DNA of 5,565 nucleotides from Vulcanimicrobiota bacterium (GTDB taxonomy: Bacteria > Vulcanimicrobiota > Vulcanimicrobiia > Vulcanimicrobiales > Vulcanimicrobiaceae). This document shows, piece by piece, positions 1 to 5,231 of the stretch (within the stretch, counting starts at the first letter, position 1; each line of letters begins with the position of its first letter). A model generated the notes under the pieces. The model made no database searches and was not told the DNA's origin. It worked only from the letters and a program-made list of their open reading frames with translations. Location of the stretch: assembly GCA_003167055.1 (NCBI GenBank), contig PMUE01000329.1, positions 1-5,565 on the forward strand, read 5' to 3'. A program made the position numbers and the translations under genes.

Positions 1-581
1 GCCCCGGCCACGTGCCGATGCATTTGATCAAAGAGAATATGGAGAAGCAGCTCGAGATCTGTCACGAAGCGCCGTTCTACACGCTGGGGCCGCTGGTGAC
101 CGACATTGCGCCGGGCTACGATCACATCACGAGCGCCATCGGTGCCGCGATGATCGGCTGGTTCGGTACGGCGATGCTGTGTTACGTCACGCCGAAAGAA
201 CATCTCGGCTTGCCGAACAAGAAGGACGTCAAAGACGGCGTTATTGCTTATAAAATCGCGGCGCATGCGGCTGATTTGGCGAAAGGCCATCCGCGCGCGC
301 ACCATTGGGACGACGTGCTATCCAAAGCGCGCTTCGAGTTTCGGTGGGAAGATCAATTCGAGCTCTCGCTCGATCCGGAAACGGCACGCGAGTTCCACGA
401 TGAGACGCTGCCGGCGGCGGGTGCGAAGGTTGCGCACTTCTGTTCGATGTGCGGCCCGCACTTCTGCTCGATGAAGATCACCCAAGAGGTGCGCGAGTAC
501 GCGCAAGCCGGTATGGCCGAGAAGAGCAAAGAGTTCTTGGAAAAAGGCGCCGAGGTATACGTCGAGACCGTGCCATCCTGA
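1..581 (+). CDS. thiC: Phosphomethylpyrimidine synthase ThiC (C-terminal part, 5' truncated by window)
   Basis: ThiC is a cytosolic radical-SAM enzyme that rearranges aminoimidazole ribotide into hydroxymethylpyrimidine phosphate, the pyrimidine half of thiamine. The reading frame is open from the left edge and gives about 192 residues, roughly the last third to half of a normal ThiC. Recognisable family segments are GPGHVPMHLI at the start, PFYTLGPLVTDIAPGYDHI, IGAAMIGWFGTAMLCYVTPKEHLGLP, and AAHAADLAKGHP. The cluster motif CSMCGPHFC (bases 441-467) fits CX2CX4C and binds the [4Fe-4S] cluster used for SAM cleavage; it is intact. The protein ends shortly after it in a short helical tail (MAEKSKEFLEKGAEVY), as usual for the family. 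The stop TGA at 579-581 overlaps the next gene by 4 nt, implying co-transcription. Any TPP riboswitch would lie upstream of the window. Identification is very secure. Confidence 0.97.
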   Translation, partial: PGHVPMHLIKENMEKQLEICHEAPFYTLGPLVTDIAPGYDHITSAIGAAMIGWFGTAMLCYVTPKEHLGLPNKKDVKDGVIAYKIAAHAADLAKGHPRAHHWDDVLSKARFEFRWEDQFELSLDPETAREFHDETLPAAGAKVAHFCSMCGPHFCSMKITQEVREYAQAGMAEKSKEFLEKGAEVYVETVPS

Positions 582-1051
582 AGGGCGTACTCTTCGATCG
601 CGACGGTACCATCATCATGGACGTTCCATATAACGGCGATCCCGATCGCGTCGAGCCGGTGTCGGGTGCAGCGCAGCGTTTGGATACGCTTCGTCTCGCT
701 GGCTTGAAGGTTGGGGTGCTGACGAATCAGAGCGGCGTGGGTCGTAGCATGATTAGCGAAGCGCAGATGCATGCGGTCAACGCACGAGTCGATGAATTGC
801 TCGGTCCGTTTGACGGGTGGTTCATCTGCCCGCATGCGCCGGAGGTGGATTGCGATTGTCGCAAGCCCAAACCGAAGTTGGTCTTGGATGCGGCCCAGCA
901 GTGGGGCTTCGATCCCTCGGAGATCGTGGTCATCGGCGATAAGGCGAGCGATGTTGAAGCGGCGCACAATGCCGGATCGGCGGCGATAAAAATTGGCGGC
1001 GCCTGCGATCTCGCAAGCGCCGTCGATCGGGTTCTTACCGGCCGGATCTAG
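578..1051 (+). CDS. HAD-superfamily phosphatase, HisB-N/GmhB type, CTG start
   Basis: This is a cytosolic HAD phosphatase of about 157 residues. From the CTG at 578, motif I is FDRDGT with nucleophile D7 and acid/base D9, motif II is LTNQSG (T49), motif III lysine lies in RKPKP (residues 95-99), and motif IV is IGDKASD (D121 and D125). The segment CPHAPEVDCDC (C84, H86, C92, C94) is the zinc loop typical of histidinol-phosphatase (HisB N-terminal) and heptose-bisphosphatase GmhB enzymes, in its short form. Those substrates are possible, but no his or heptose genes are nearby. The gene overlaps thiC as CTGA, so a phosphatase role in thiamine synthesis is an inference from context. Start choice: the only in-frame ATG nearby (617) lies after the catalytic motif, and the next upstream in-frame GTG (449) would add 43 low-quality residues inside thiC. 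The family is sure; substrate and exact start are not. Confidence 0.9.
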   Translation: MKGVLFDRDGTIIMDVPYNGDPDRVEPVSGAAQRLDTLRLAGLKVGVLTNQSGVGRSMISEAQMHAVNARVDELLGPFDGWFICPHAPEVDCDCRKPKPKLVLDAAQQWGFDPSEIVVIGDKASDVEAAHNAGSAAIKIGGACDLASAVDRVLTGRI

Positions 1052-1698
1052 TGTCCGGAATCACCTGTCCAGTAGTCAACGTCGGGGGCGTGTGCTTGCG
1101 CCGCCGCGGCTATCCACGCGCTCTTGGGAATGCGCACGGTTGAGCGCAAGACATTCCAAGCGCGCAGGACTTTGAGCACGTAGTGCTGCGTTTCGTAATA
1201 TGGTGGCACCCCGCCGTAGTGCTGCACGGCAAGCGGCCCAGCGTTATACGCGGCAAAGACCAGCGCGTAGCGATCGGGATTCGATCCGAATTTTTCGAGC
1301 AAGCCGCGAAGATAACGCGCCGCACCCTGCAAGTTCTCAACCGGATCGCGCGGATTCACGCCGAGCGTCGCTGCCGTGCCCGGCATGAGCTGCCCGAGCC
1401 CAATTGCGCCGGCGTACGAAACGGCGTGCGTGTGCCAACTCGACTCGACGGTAACGATCGCCGCCAACATATTGGTGTCGACCTTCCAACGCGCTGCCGT
1501 CAGCAGCAAGTGTCGCGCGAGATCTTTGCTCTGCCAGTCTGGGAGCTCAGGGTTATACTGCCGCAGCACGGCCGCATAGGCCGCGATGCTCGCAGGGGTC
1601 GCCGGAACCGGCTTGGTCGAGGCACTGGCAACAGCCGGAATCCCGAGTCCTAAAATGAAGCAGAGTCCCGCAAGGAGCGGGGCGCGGCATCGGCTCAT
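1048..1698 (-). CDS. Secreted lytic transglycosylase, SLT domain
   Basis: This is a probable periplasmic lytic transglycosylase that cleaves the MurNAc-GlcNAc bond of peptidoglycan to leave a 1,6-anhydro end, acting in wall remodelling. From the ATG at 1698 it has 216 residues. Residues 1-26 form a signal peptide (positive start, hydrophobic core, likely cleavage after AVA or ASA), with no convincing lipobox. The SLT domain covers about residues 55-185: catalytic E85 in VESSW, AGAIGLGQLMPGTA (96-109), NLQGAARYL (122-130), FAAYNAGP (148-155) and VPPYYETQHYV (164-174). These match the Slt70/MltE-like family, and the length suits a single-domain enzyme. It stands alone on this strand and converges on the HAD gene, sharing CTAG at the stops. 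The frame stays open upstream to 1905, but those residues are not family-like. The purine-rich GGGGGAGGAG lies about 26 nt before this ATG, unusually far, so start confidence is moderate. Confidence 0.93.
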   Translation of the reverse strand: MSRCRAPLLAGLCFILGLGIPAVASASTKPVPATPASIAAYAAVLRQYNPELPDWQSKDLARHLLLTAARWKVDTNMLAAIVTVESSWHTHAVSYAGAIGLGQLMPGTAATLGVNPRDPVENLQGAARYLRGLLEKFGSNPDRYALVFAAYNAGPLAVQHYGGVPPYYETQHYVLKVLRAWNVLRSTVRIPKSAWIAAAAQAHAPDVDYWTGDSGH

Positions 1699-1724
1699 GG
1701 GGGGCGGGTTCGACGAGGCTAGGG

Positions 1725-1734
1725 CTCCTCCCCC
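1725..1734 (-). promoter_or_regulatory. Distant Shine-Dalgarno-like tract before the transglycosylase
   Basis: Read on the minus strand this is GGGGGAGGAG, a good anti-SD match, but about 26 nt separate it from the ATG at 1698, with no in-frame start in between. The run of C just before the ATG could pair with the G run here (1699-1703 with 1730-1734), which would place start and SD in one hairpin. Whether it acts as an SD, as a control hairpin, or is incidental cannot be told from sequence. Confidence 0.3.
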
Positions 1735-1739
1735 ACGGA

Positions 1740-1754
1740 TCGGCCGAAGGCCGA
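1740..1754. repeat. Inverted repeat with GAA loop (hairpin 1)
   Basis: TCGGCCGAAGGCCGA is a perfect 6-bp inverted repeat around GAA (TTC on the other strand). It lies in the spacer between the transglycosylase and the small membrane protein. If the minus-strand promoter at 1757-1784 is real, this hairpin sits at the very 5' end of the transglycosylase mRNA. There is no following T run on either strand, so it does not look like a terminator. Confidence 0.6.
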
Positions 1755-1756
1755 AC

Positions 1757-1784
1757 GTTATAGATTTGGCGAAGCCAAATCCAA
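1757..1784 (-). promoter_or_regulatory. Candidate sigma-70-type promoter for the transglycosylase
   Basis: On the minus strand, TTGGAT (1784-1779) and TATAAC (1762-1757) are separated by 16 nt and match the -35/-10 consensus reasonably. Transcription would begin around 1750 and leave a leader of about 50 nt before the ATG at 1698. The inverted repeat at 1764-1780 fills the spacer, where a repressor or architectural protein could bind. Housekeeping consensus in this organism is unknown, so this is a pattern match only. Confidence 0.3.
1764..1780. repeat. Inverted repeat with GAA loop (hairpin 2), operator-like
   Basis: ATTTGGCGAAGCCAAAT is a perfect 7-bp inverted repeat around GAA. Its core contains GCGAAGC, a heptamer known to form an exceptionally stable mini-hairpin in single-stranded DNA. 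It follows hairpin 1 after 9 nt with the same loop, and ends 3 nt before the ATG of the small membrane protein. It overlaps the spacer of the candidate minus-strand promoter. It could be an operator, a leader hairpin for the plus-strand gene, or a dispersed repeat unit. Confidence 0.6.
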
Positions 1785-1948
1785 TGGCTAGGCACGCGGG
1801 AATGTCGCCGCAAGCGCGGCGAGCCTGGGGGATCGGCGCGATCGCCGTCTTCCTTCTGTTGTGCGGCGGCATCGCGATCTCGCAGTGGTACGCCGTGCAC
1901 GTCAACGTGCCGCACTACCAAGCACTCAACGAGAAGCAGAAACACTAA
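1784..1948 (+). CDS. Small single-pass membrane protein, function unknown
   Basis: I do not recognise this 54-residue protein. It has a basic N-terminus (MARHAGMSPQARRAW), one hydrophobic stretch of about 19 residues (about 15-33: WGIGAIAVFLLLCGGIAIS), then a polar tail (QWYAVHVNVPHYQALNEKQKH). The layout suggests an inner-membrane anchor with the N-terminus in the cytoplasm by the positive-inside rule. A second in-frame ATG at 1802 would give 48 residues and is about as likely, since neither has a clear SD. The frame is open upstream to 1586, but those residues lie antisense to the transglycosylase signal peptide and look like non-coding shadow. It is divergent from the transglycosylase and 121 nt upstream of the propeller gene, so it may or may not be co-transcribed with the latter. 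It could be non-coding, but the clean membrane segment and charge pattern favour a real gene. Confidence 0.6.
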   Translation: MARHAGMSPQARRAWGIGAIAVFLLLCGGIAISQWYAVHVNVPHYQALNEKQKH

Positions 1949-1965
1949 CCGCATCGCAAAAGACG

Positions 1966-1979
1966 ACGCAGGCTTGCGT
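1966..1979 (+). repeat. Small inverted repeat after the membrane-protein gene
   Basis: ACGCA-GGCT-TGCGT forms a 5-bp stem with a 4-nt loop, starting 18 nt after the TAA at 1946-1948. There is no T run behind it, so it is at best a weak or factor-assisted terminator. The rest of the 1949-2069 spacer shows no convincing promoter to my eye. Confidence 0.25.
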
Positions 1980-2037
1980 TCTGATGCCACTTTGATGCAC
2001 AGTGCGCAGGAGTTTCTCGGCGCGGCTGAGGACCGGG

Positions 2038-2048
2038 AGAACTGTTCT
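2038..2048. repeat. 11-bp palindrome upstream of the propeller gene SD
   Basis: AGAACTGTTCT is a perfect palindrome around a central T (AGAAC/GTTCT). It lies 8 nt before the SD and 21 nt before the GTG start, a place where an operator or a translation-blocking hairpin could act. An 11-bp palindrome can also arise by chance. Confidence 0.3.
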
Positions 2049-2056
2049 GAGTCTTT

Positions 2057-2062
2057 AGGAGG
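2057..2062 (+). promoter_or_regulatory. Ribosome binding site deciding the GTG start of the propeller gene
   Basis: AGGAGG is a full Shine-Dalgarno with a 7-nt gap to GTG 2070-2072. This fixes the start 32 codons downstream of the longest open frame (1974) and directly in front of a good signal peptide. The other GTG at 2066 is only 3 nt from the SD and in a non-coding frame. Confidence 0.85.
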
Positions 2063-2069
2063 TCCGTGC

Positions 2070-5000
2070 GTGAAGCTTCGCCTTACTGCATTAATGGCGT
2101 GTTCGATCGTGATGTGCTGCGCCGGAGCGGCGCTTGCGCAAGCGAAGCCGACCGCGACGCCGCCGCCAACCCCGACGCCGTCGCCCACCCCGACGCCCGG
2201 ACCGCCGTACGCCAACATGAGCTGGCGCGAGATCGGCCCGGCAACCGCGGGCGGCCGTGTTGCGGCCGTCGCGGGCTCGGCGACCGATCCAAAGTTGTAC
2301 TACGTCGGTTCGGCCGGCGGCGGCGTGTGGAAAAGCGAAAACGACGGGCAAACTTGGGATCCGGTGTTCGCGAAACAGACCGTCGCGGCAATCGGCGCGG
2401 TTGTCATCGATCCAAACGACAACAACACCGTCTGGGTCGGTACGGGTGAGGACAATCCGCGCAATGACGTCAGCTACGGCGACGGCGTGTATAAGAGCAC
2501 TGACGGCGGCGATCACTGGACCAACATGGGCCTGAGCGCGACCGAACAGATTTCGCGCATTGTCGTCGATCCGCGCAATCACAACCACGTCGTGGTTGCA
2601 GCGCAAGGCGATTTATTCAACGACGGCCCGGATCGCGGCGTGTACGTCACCGATGACGGCGGGAAGACCTGGACGAAAACGCTCTACACCGGTCCGGAAG
2701 CGGGCGCGTCGGATCTGGCGATGGATCCGCAAAACCCGAACGTACTCTACGCGGGCATGTGGCAATTCCAGCGGCGCCCGTGGACGTTCACTAGCGGTGG
2801 CCCGCAAGACGGGCTCTATAAGTCGACCGACGGGGGACGCACGTGGAAGAAGCTCGAGGGCAACGGTCTGCCGACCGACACGATCGGGCGCATTGGGCTC
2901 GCCATCGCGCCGAGCAACGGCAATCGCGTCTACGCCTTGATCGAATCTAAGCAAGGCATTCTGTGGCGCAGCGACGATGCCGGCGATCACTGGGCGATGG
3001 TTTCGAAGAACACGCTGGTCGATCAACGCCCCTTTTACTTCACGCACCTCGGTGTCGATCCGAAGAATCCTGACGTCGTTTACGGCGTTTCGGAGGCGCT
3101 CTCGAAATCAACCGACGGCGGCAAGACCTTCAAGGCAATCGCCGAAGGCGTGCACGTCGACTATCACGCGATTTGGATTGCGCCCAACGACCCGGCGCGA
3201 ATCATGGTCGGCGAAGACGGCGGCTATGCGCTGACGGTCGACGGCGGCGACAACTGGTTTTTCTCGGCGAACTTGCCGATCGCGCAAGTCTATCGCGTTG
3301 GGCTTTCCAACGAGAATCCGTATTGGGTCTGCGGCGGCTTGCAAGACAACAACGGCTGGTGCGCGCCGAATAACACGCAAGACCCTTCCGGCATCCAAAA
3401 CAAAGCGTGGATCGGCGTCACCGGCGGCGACGGTGAATGGACCGTGCCCGATCCGGCCGATCCCAACTACATTTGGGCGGATTCGGAAAACGGCGCCGTC
3501 ACCGTGATTAACAAGGTGACCAAAGACGGCTGGTTCGTGGAGCCCTACTTGCAGTCGTCCATCGAAAGCTTCGATACGCGCACGGCCAAAGTGCGTTGGA
3601 ATTGGGAAACACCGATTGCGTTTGCGCCGTGGGACGGCCACATCGGCTGGATCGGCGGCAACGTAGTCTTTCAAACGACTGACCGCGGGTTGCATTGGAC
3701 GATCATCAGCCCCGATCTCACCCGCGACGTCAAGGACCATCAAGCGCCGTCGGGCGGCCCGATCACGCACGACGTCTCGGGTGCAGAAGAAAGCGACACG
3801 CTCCTCGACATCGAGGGTTCGAAGCTGCACAAGGGCGAGATTTGGGTCGGCACCGACGACGGCCTGATCCAACTCACACTCGACGGCGGTAAACACTGGA
3901 GCAACGTCACGCCGCCGAACGCGCCGGAGTACGGACGCTTCGCGTCGATCTCCCCCTCGCCGTTGCGTGACGGCACGGCATACGCAATCAACGACGGCCA
4001 CTATACCGGCGACAATCATCCGTATGTGTTCGTCACGCACGATTTCGGCAAACACTGGGATCTCATCACGAGCGGTCTCCCTGCAAATGATTGGGCCCGC
4101 GCGATCGGGGCCGACATCCGCAATCCGAACCTCGTCTATCTCGGAACCGAAGAGGGCTTCTGGATCTCCTACGACGGCGGCGCATCGTGGAAATCGTTCA
4201 AAAACGGCTTGCCGACCGTTTCGGTGCACGACATTCGCATGCAGCCGCAGTTCGACGATCTGGTGATCGCGACGCACGGACGCTCGATCTATATCATGGA
4301 CGACATGACACCGATCCAGCAGCTGCAAAGCGCGACGGCGGCCGGCACGTACATGTTCCCGATTCGCGTCTCCTACCAGTACAACACCCGCGAGGACGAC
4401 GAAGGCACCTACACTAACTACGCCGCCGCGAATCCGCCGACCGGGGCGATCCTCGACTACTATCTCAACGCCGAGCAAAAGACGCCGCCGATGTTGCAAA
4501 TCCTCGACCGCACGGGCACCGTCGTTCGCACCTACAAAGGCACGCACGACGTCGCCGGCAAGCAAGAACCCTACGTGCCGAACAAGGTCGGGATCAACCG
4601 CTTCGTGTGGGATTGGTCGATCGACGGTCCGGTCAAGTGGCTTGGCGCGGCCAAGAAGGCGTATCAGGGTCCCGACGACGGCCCTACCGTTCCGCCGGGT
4701 GAATACACCGCGCGATTGACGCTCGGCACCAAGGTGTTCATGCAGCGCTTCATCGTCAAAACCGATCCGCGTACGCTTTACAGTCAGGCGCAACTGGTCG
4801 AGTCGTACAACTATGGTCGCCTTGGCGAGTCGCTCTTTTCGAAAGTCGACGTCATGCTCAATAATCTCGATACGGTGAAGAAATCGATCGACGAGGGCAT
4901 CGCGGCGGCCAAGAAAGCCGGCGATTCGACCACGCAAAGTAGACTTGAGTCAATTGAGACGGCGCGCGCGGCCGTGTTCGACGAGTTGACGGCAAACTAT

Positions 5001-5231
5001 CAAAACGACGAAGACTCGATTCAACTGCCCGGCAAGGTACGCGAGGACGTGCAGTCGATTATGTACTTTGCCGGCACGGTGATTACGCCGGCGCTGCGGG
5101 ACTACACCCATCGCGTCGAGGGCGAGCTACAAGGTGCGACGGCGCACTACGACGCCTTCGTCAAGGAACAAGTCCCGGCGCTCAACGATGCACTTAGCAC
5201 GCTCAAGTTGAAGGCGGTGACCATCCAGTGA
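2070..5231 (+). CDS. Secreted BNR/Asp-box (Vps10/sortilin-like) beta-propeller protein
   Basis: This 1053-residue exported protein belongs to the large bacterial family with sortilin/Vps10-like YVTN/BNR propellers. These are often labelled glycosyl hydrolase, but their ligand or reaction is unestablished. Residues 1-23 are a signal peptide (cleavage ALA|Q), followed by a Thr-Pro linker (27-46). Eleven Asp-box-like repeats (S/T-x-D-x-G-x-x-W/F) start near residues 89, 143, 194, 252, 301, 347, 389, 536, 603, 656 and 700; the first has N for D. This suggests one large or two consecutive propellers. GGLQDNNGWC and the closing THGRSIYIMDD (about 735-745) are family hallmarks. C421 and C431 could form a disulfide. 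Beyond about 750 come a beta-rich region with PPGEYTARL (about 875-883), resembling an Ig-like FlgD/FN3 fold, and a helical C-terminal segment (about 905-1050). No sialidase catalytic set is evident. The gene overlaps its downstream paralog as GTGA. Confidence 0.93.
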   Translation: MKLRLTALMACSIVMCCAGAALAQAKPTATPPPTPTPSPTPTPGPPYANMSWREIGPATAGGRVAAVAGSATDPKLYYVGSAGGGVWKSENDGQTWDPVFAKQTVAAIGAVVIDPNDNNTVWVGTGEDNPRNDVSYGDGVYKSTDGGDHWTNMGLSATEQISRIVVDPRNHNHVVVAAQGDLFNDGPDRGVYVTDDGGKTWTKTLYTGPEAGASDLAMDPQNPNVLYAGMWQFQRRPWTFTSGGPQDGLYKSTDGGRTWKKLEGNGLPTDTIGRIGLAIAPSNGNRVYALIESKQGILWRSDDAGDHWAMVSKNTLVDQRPFYFTHLGVDPKNPDVVYGVSEALSKSTDGGKTFKAIAEGVHVDYHAIWIAPNDPARIMVGEDGGYALTVDGGDNWFFSANLPIAQVYRVGLSNENPYWVCGGLQDNNGWCAPNNTQDPSGIQNKAWIGVTGGDGEWTVPDPADPNYIWADSENGAVTVINKVTKDGWFVEPYLQSSIESFDTRTAKVRWNWETPIAFAPWDGHIGWIGGNVVFQTTDRGLHWTIISPDLTRDVKDHQAPSGGPITHDVSGAEESDTLLDIEGSKLHKGEIWVGTDDGLIQLTLDGGKHWSNVTPPNAPEYGRFASISPSPLRDGTAYAINDGHYTGDNHPYVFVTHDFGKHWDLITSGLPANDWARAIGADIRNPNLVYLGTEEGFWISYDGGASWKSFKNGLPTVSVHDIRMQPQFDDLVIATHGRSIYIMDDMTPIQQLQSATAAGTYMFPIRVSYQYNTREDDEGTYTNYAAANPPTGAILDYYLNAEQKTPPMLQILDRTGTVVRTYKGTHDVAGKQEPYVPNKVGINRFVWDWSIDGPVKWLGAAKKAYQGPDDGPTVPPGEYTARLTLGTKVFMQRFIVKTDPRTLYSQAQLVESYNYGRLGESLFSKVDVMLNNLDTVKKSIDEGIAAAKKAGDSTTQSRLESIETARAAVFDELTANYQNDEDSIQLPGKVREDVQSIMYFAGTVITPALRDYTHRVEGELQGATAHYDAFVKEQVPALNDALSTLKLKAVTIQ
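2151..2207 (+). repeat. Thr-Pro-rich low-complexity linker coding repeat
   Basis: These bases encode residues 28-46 of the propeller protein (TATPPPTPTPSPTPTPGPP), built from imperfect CCGACGCC units. It is a flexible spacer between the signal peptide and the first propeller blade. The downstream paralog has no such linker, so it was gained or lost after duplication. Confidence 0.75.

Noticed and set aside
353..967. A 204-codon minus-strand frame across thiC and the HAD gene
   Set aside because: Both genes opposite it are well-recognised families, and this product shows no domain or plausible start context.
1699..1905. N-terminal extension of the transglycosylase to the ATG at 1905
   Set aside because: It would put about 69 non-family residues in front of a clean signal peptide and would overlap the small membrane gene and both hairpins.
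1966..1979. Rho-independent terminator after the small membrane gene
   Set aside because: The stem is only 5 bp and no T run follows, so it is listed only as an inverted repeat.
2038..2048. LexA-type SOS box
   Set aside because: The half-sites GAAC/GTTC are separated by one base, not the spacing of known LexA boxes.
1974..2069. Longer start of the propeller gene upstream of the GTG
   Set aside because: The extra 32 residues are not hydrophobic and would bury the signal peptide; a full AGGAGG sits 7 nt before GTG 2070.
1553..2218. A 221-codon minus-strand frame with a Gly/Val-rich start
   Set aside because: It is the complement of the Thr-Pro linker and signal-peptide region of the propeller gene plus a shadow of the transglycosylase; the composition is low-complexity with no domain.
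2066..2449. Alternative 127-codon frame from GTG 2066
   Set aside because: It is only 3 nt from the SD, arginine-rich, and lies inside the propeller gene in another frame.
3108..4937. A 609-codon open frame on the minus strand opposite the propeller gene
   Set aside because: Its codons are exactly complementary to the sense codons, so it only requires that the propeller gene avoid TTA, CTA and TCA, which high-GC codon bias explains. The product is arginine/valine-rich with no recognisable domain, while the sense strand is clearly coding.
2070..5231. Annotation of the propeller protein as a sialidase or glycosyl hydrolase
   Set aside because: Asp-box repeats are structural and occur in many non-enzymatic propellers. 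I do not see the arginine triad and other catalytic residues of sialidases, so only the fold family is claimed.
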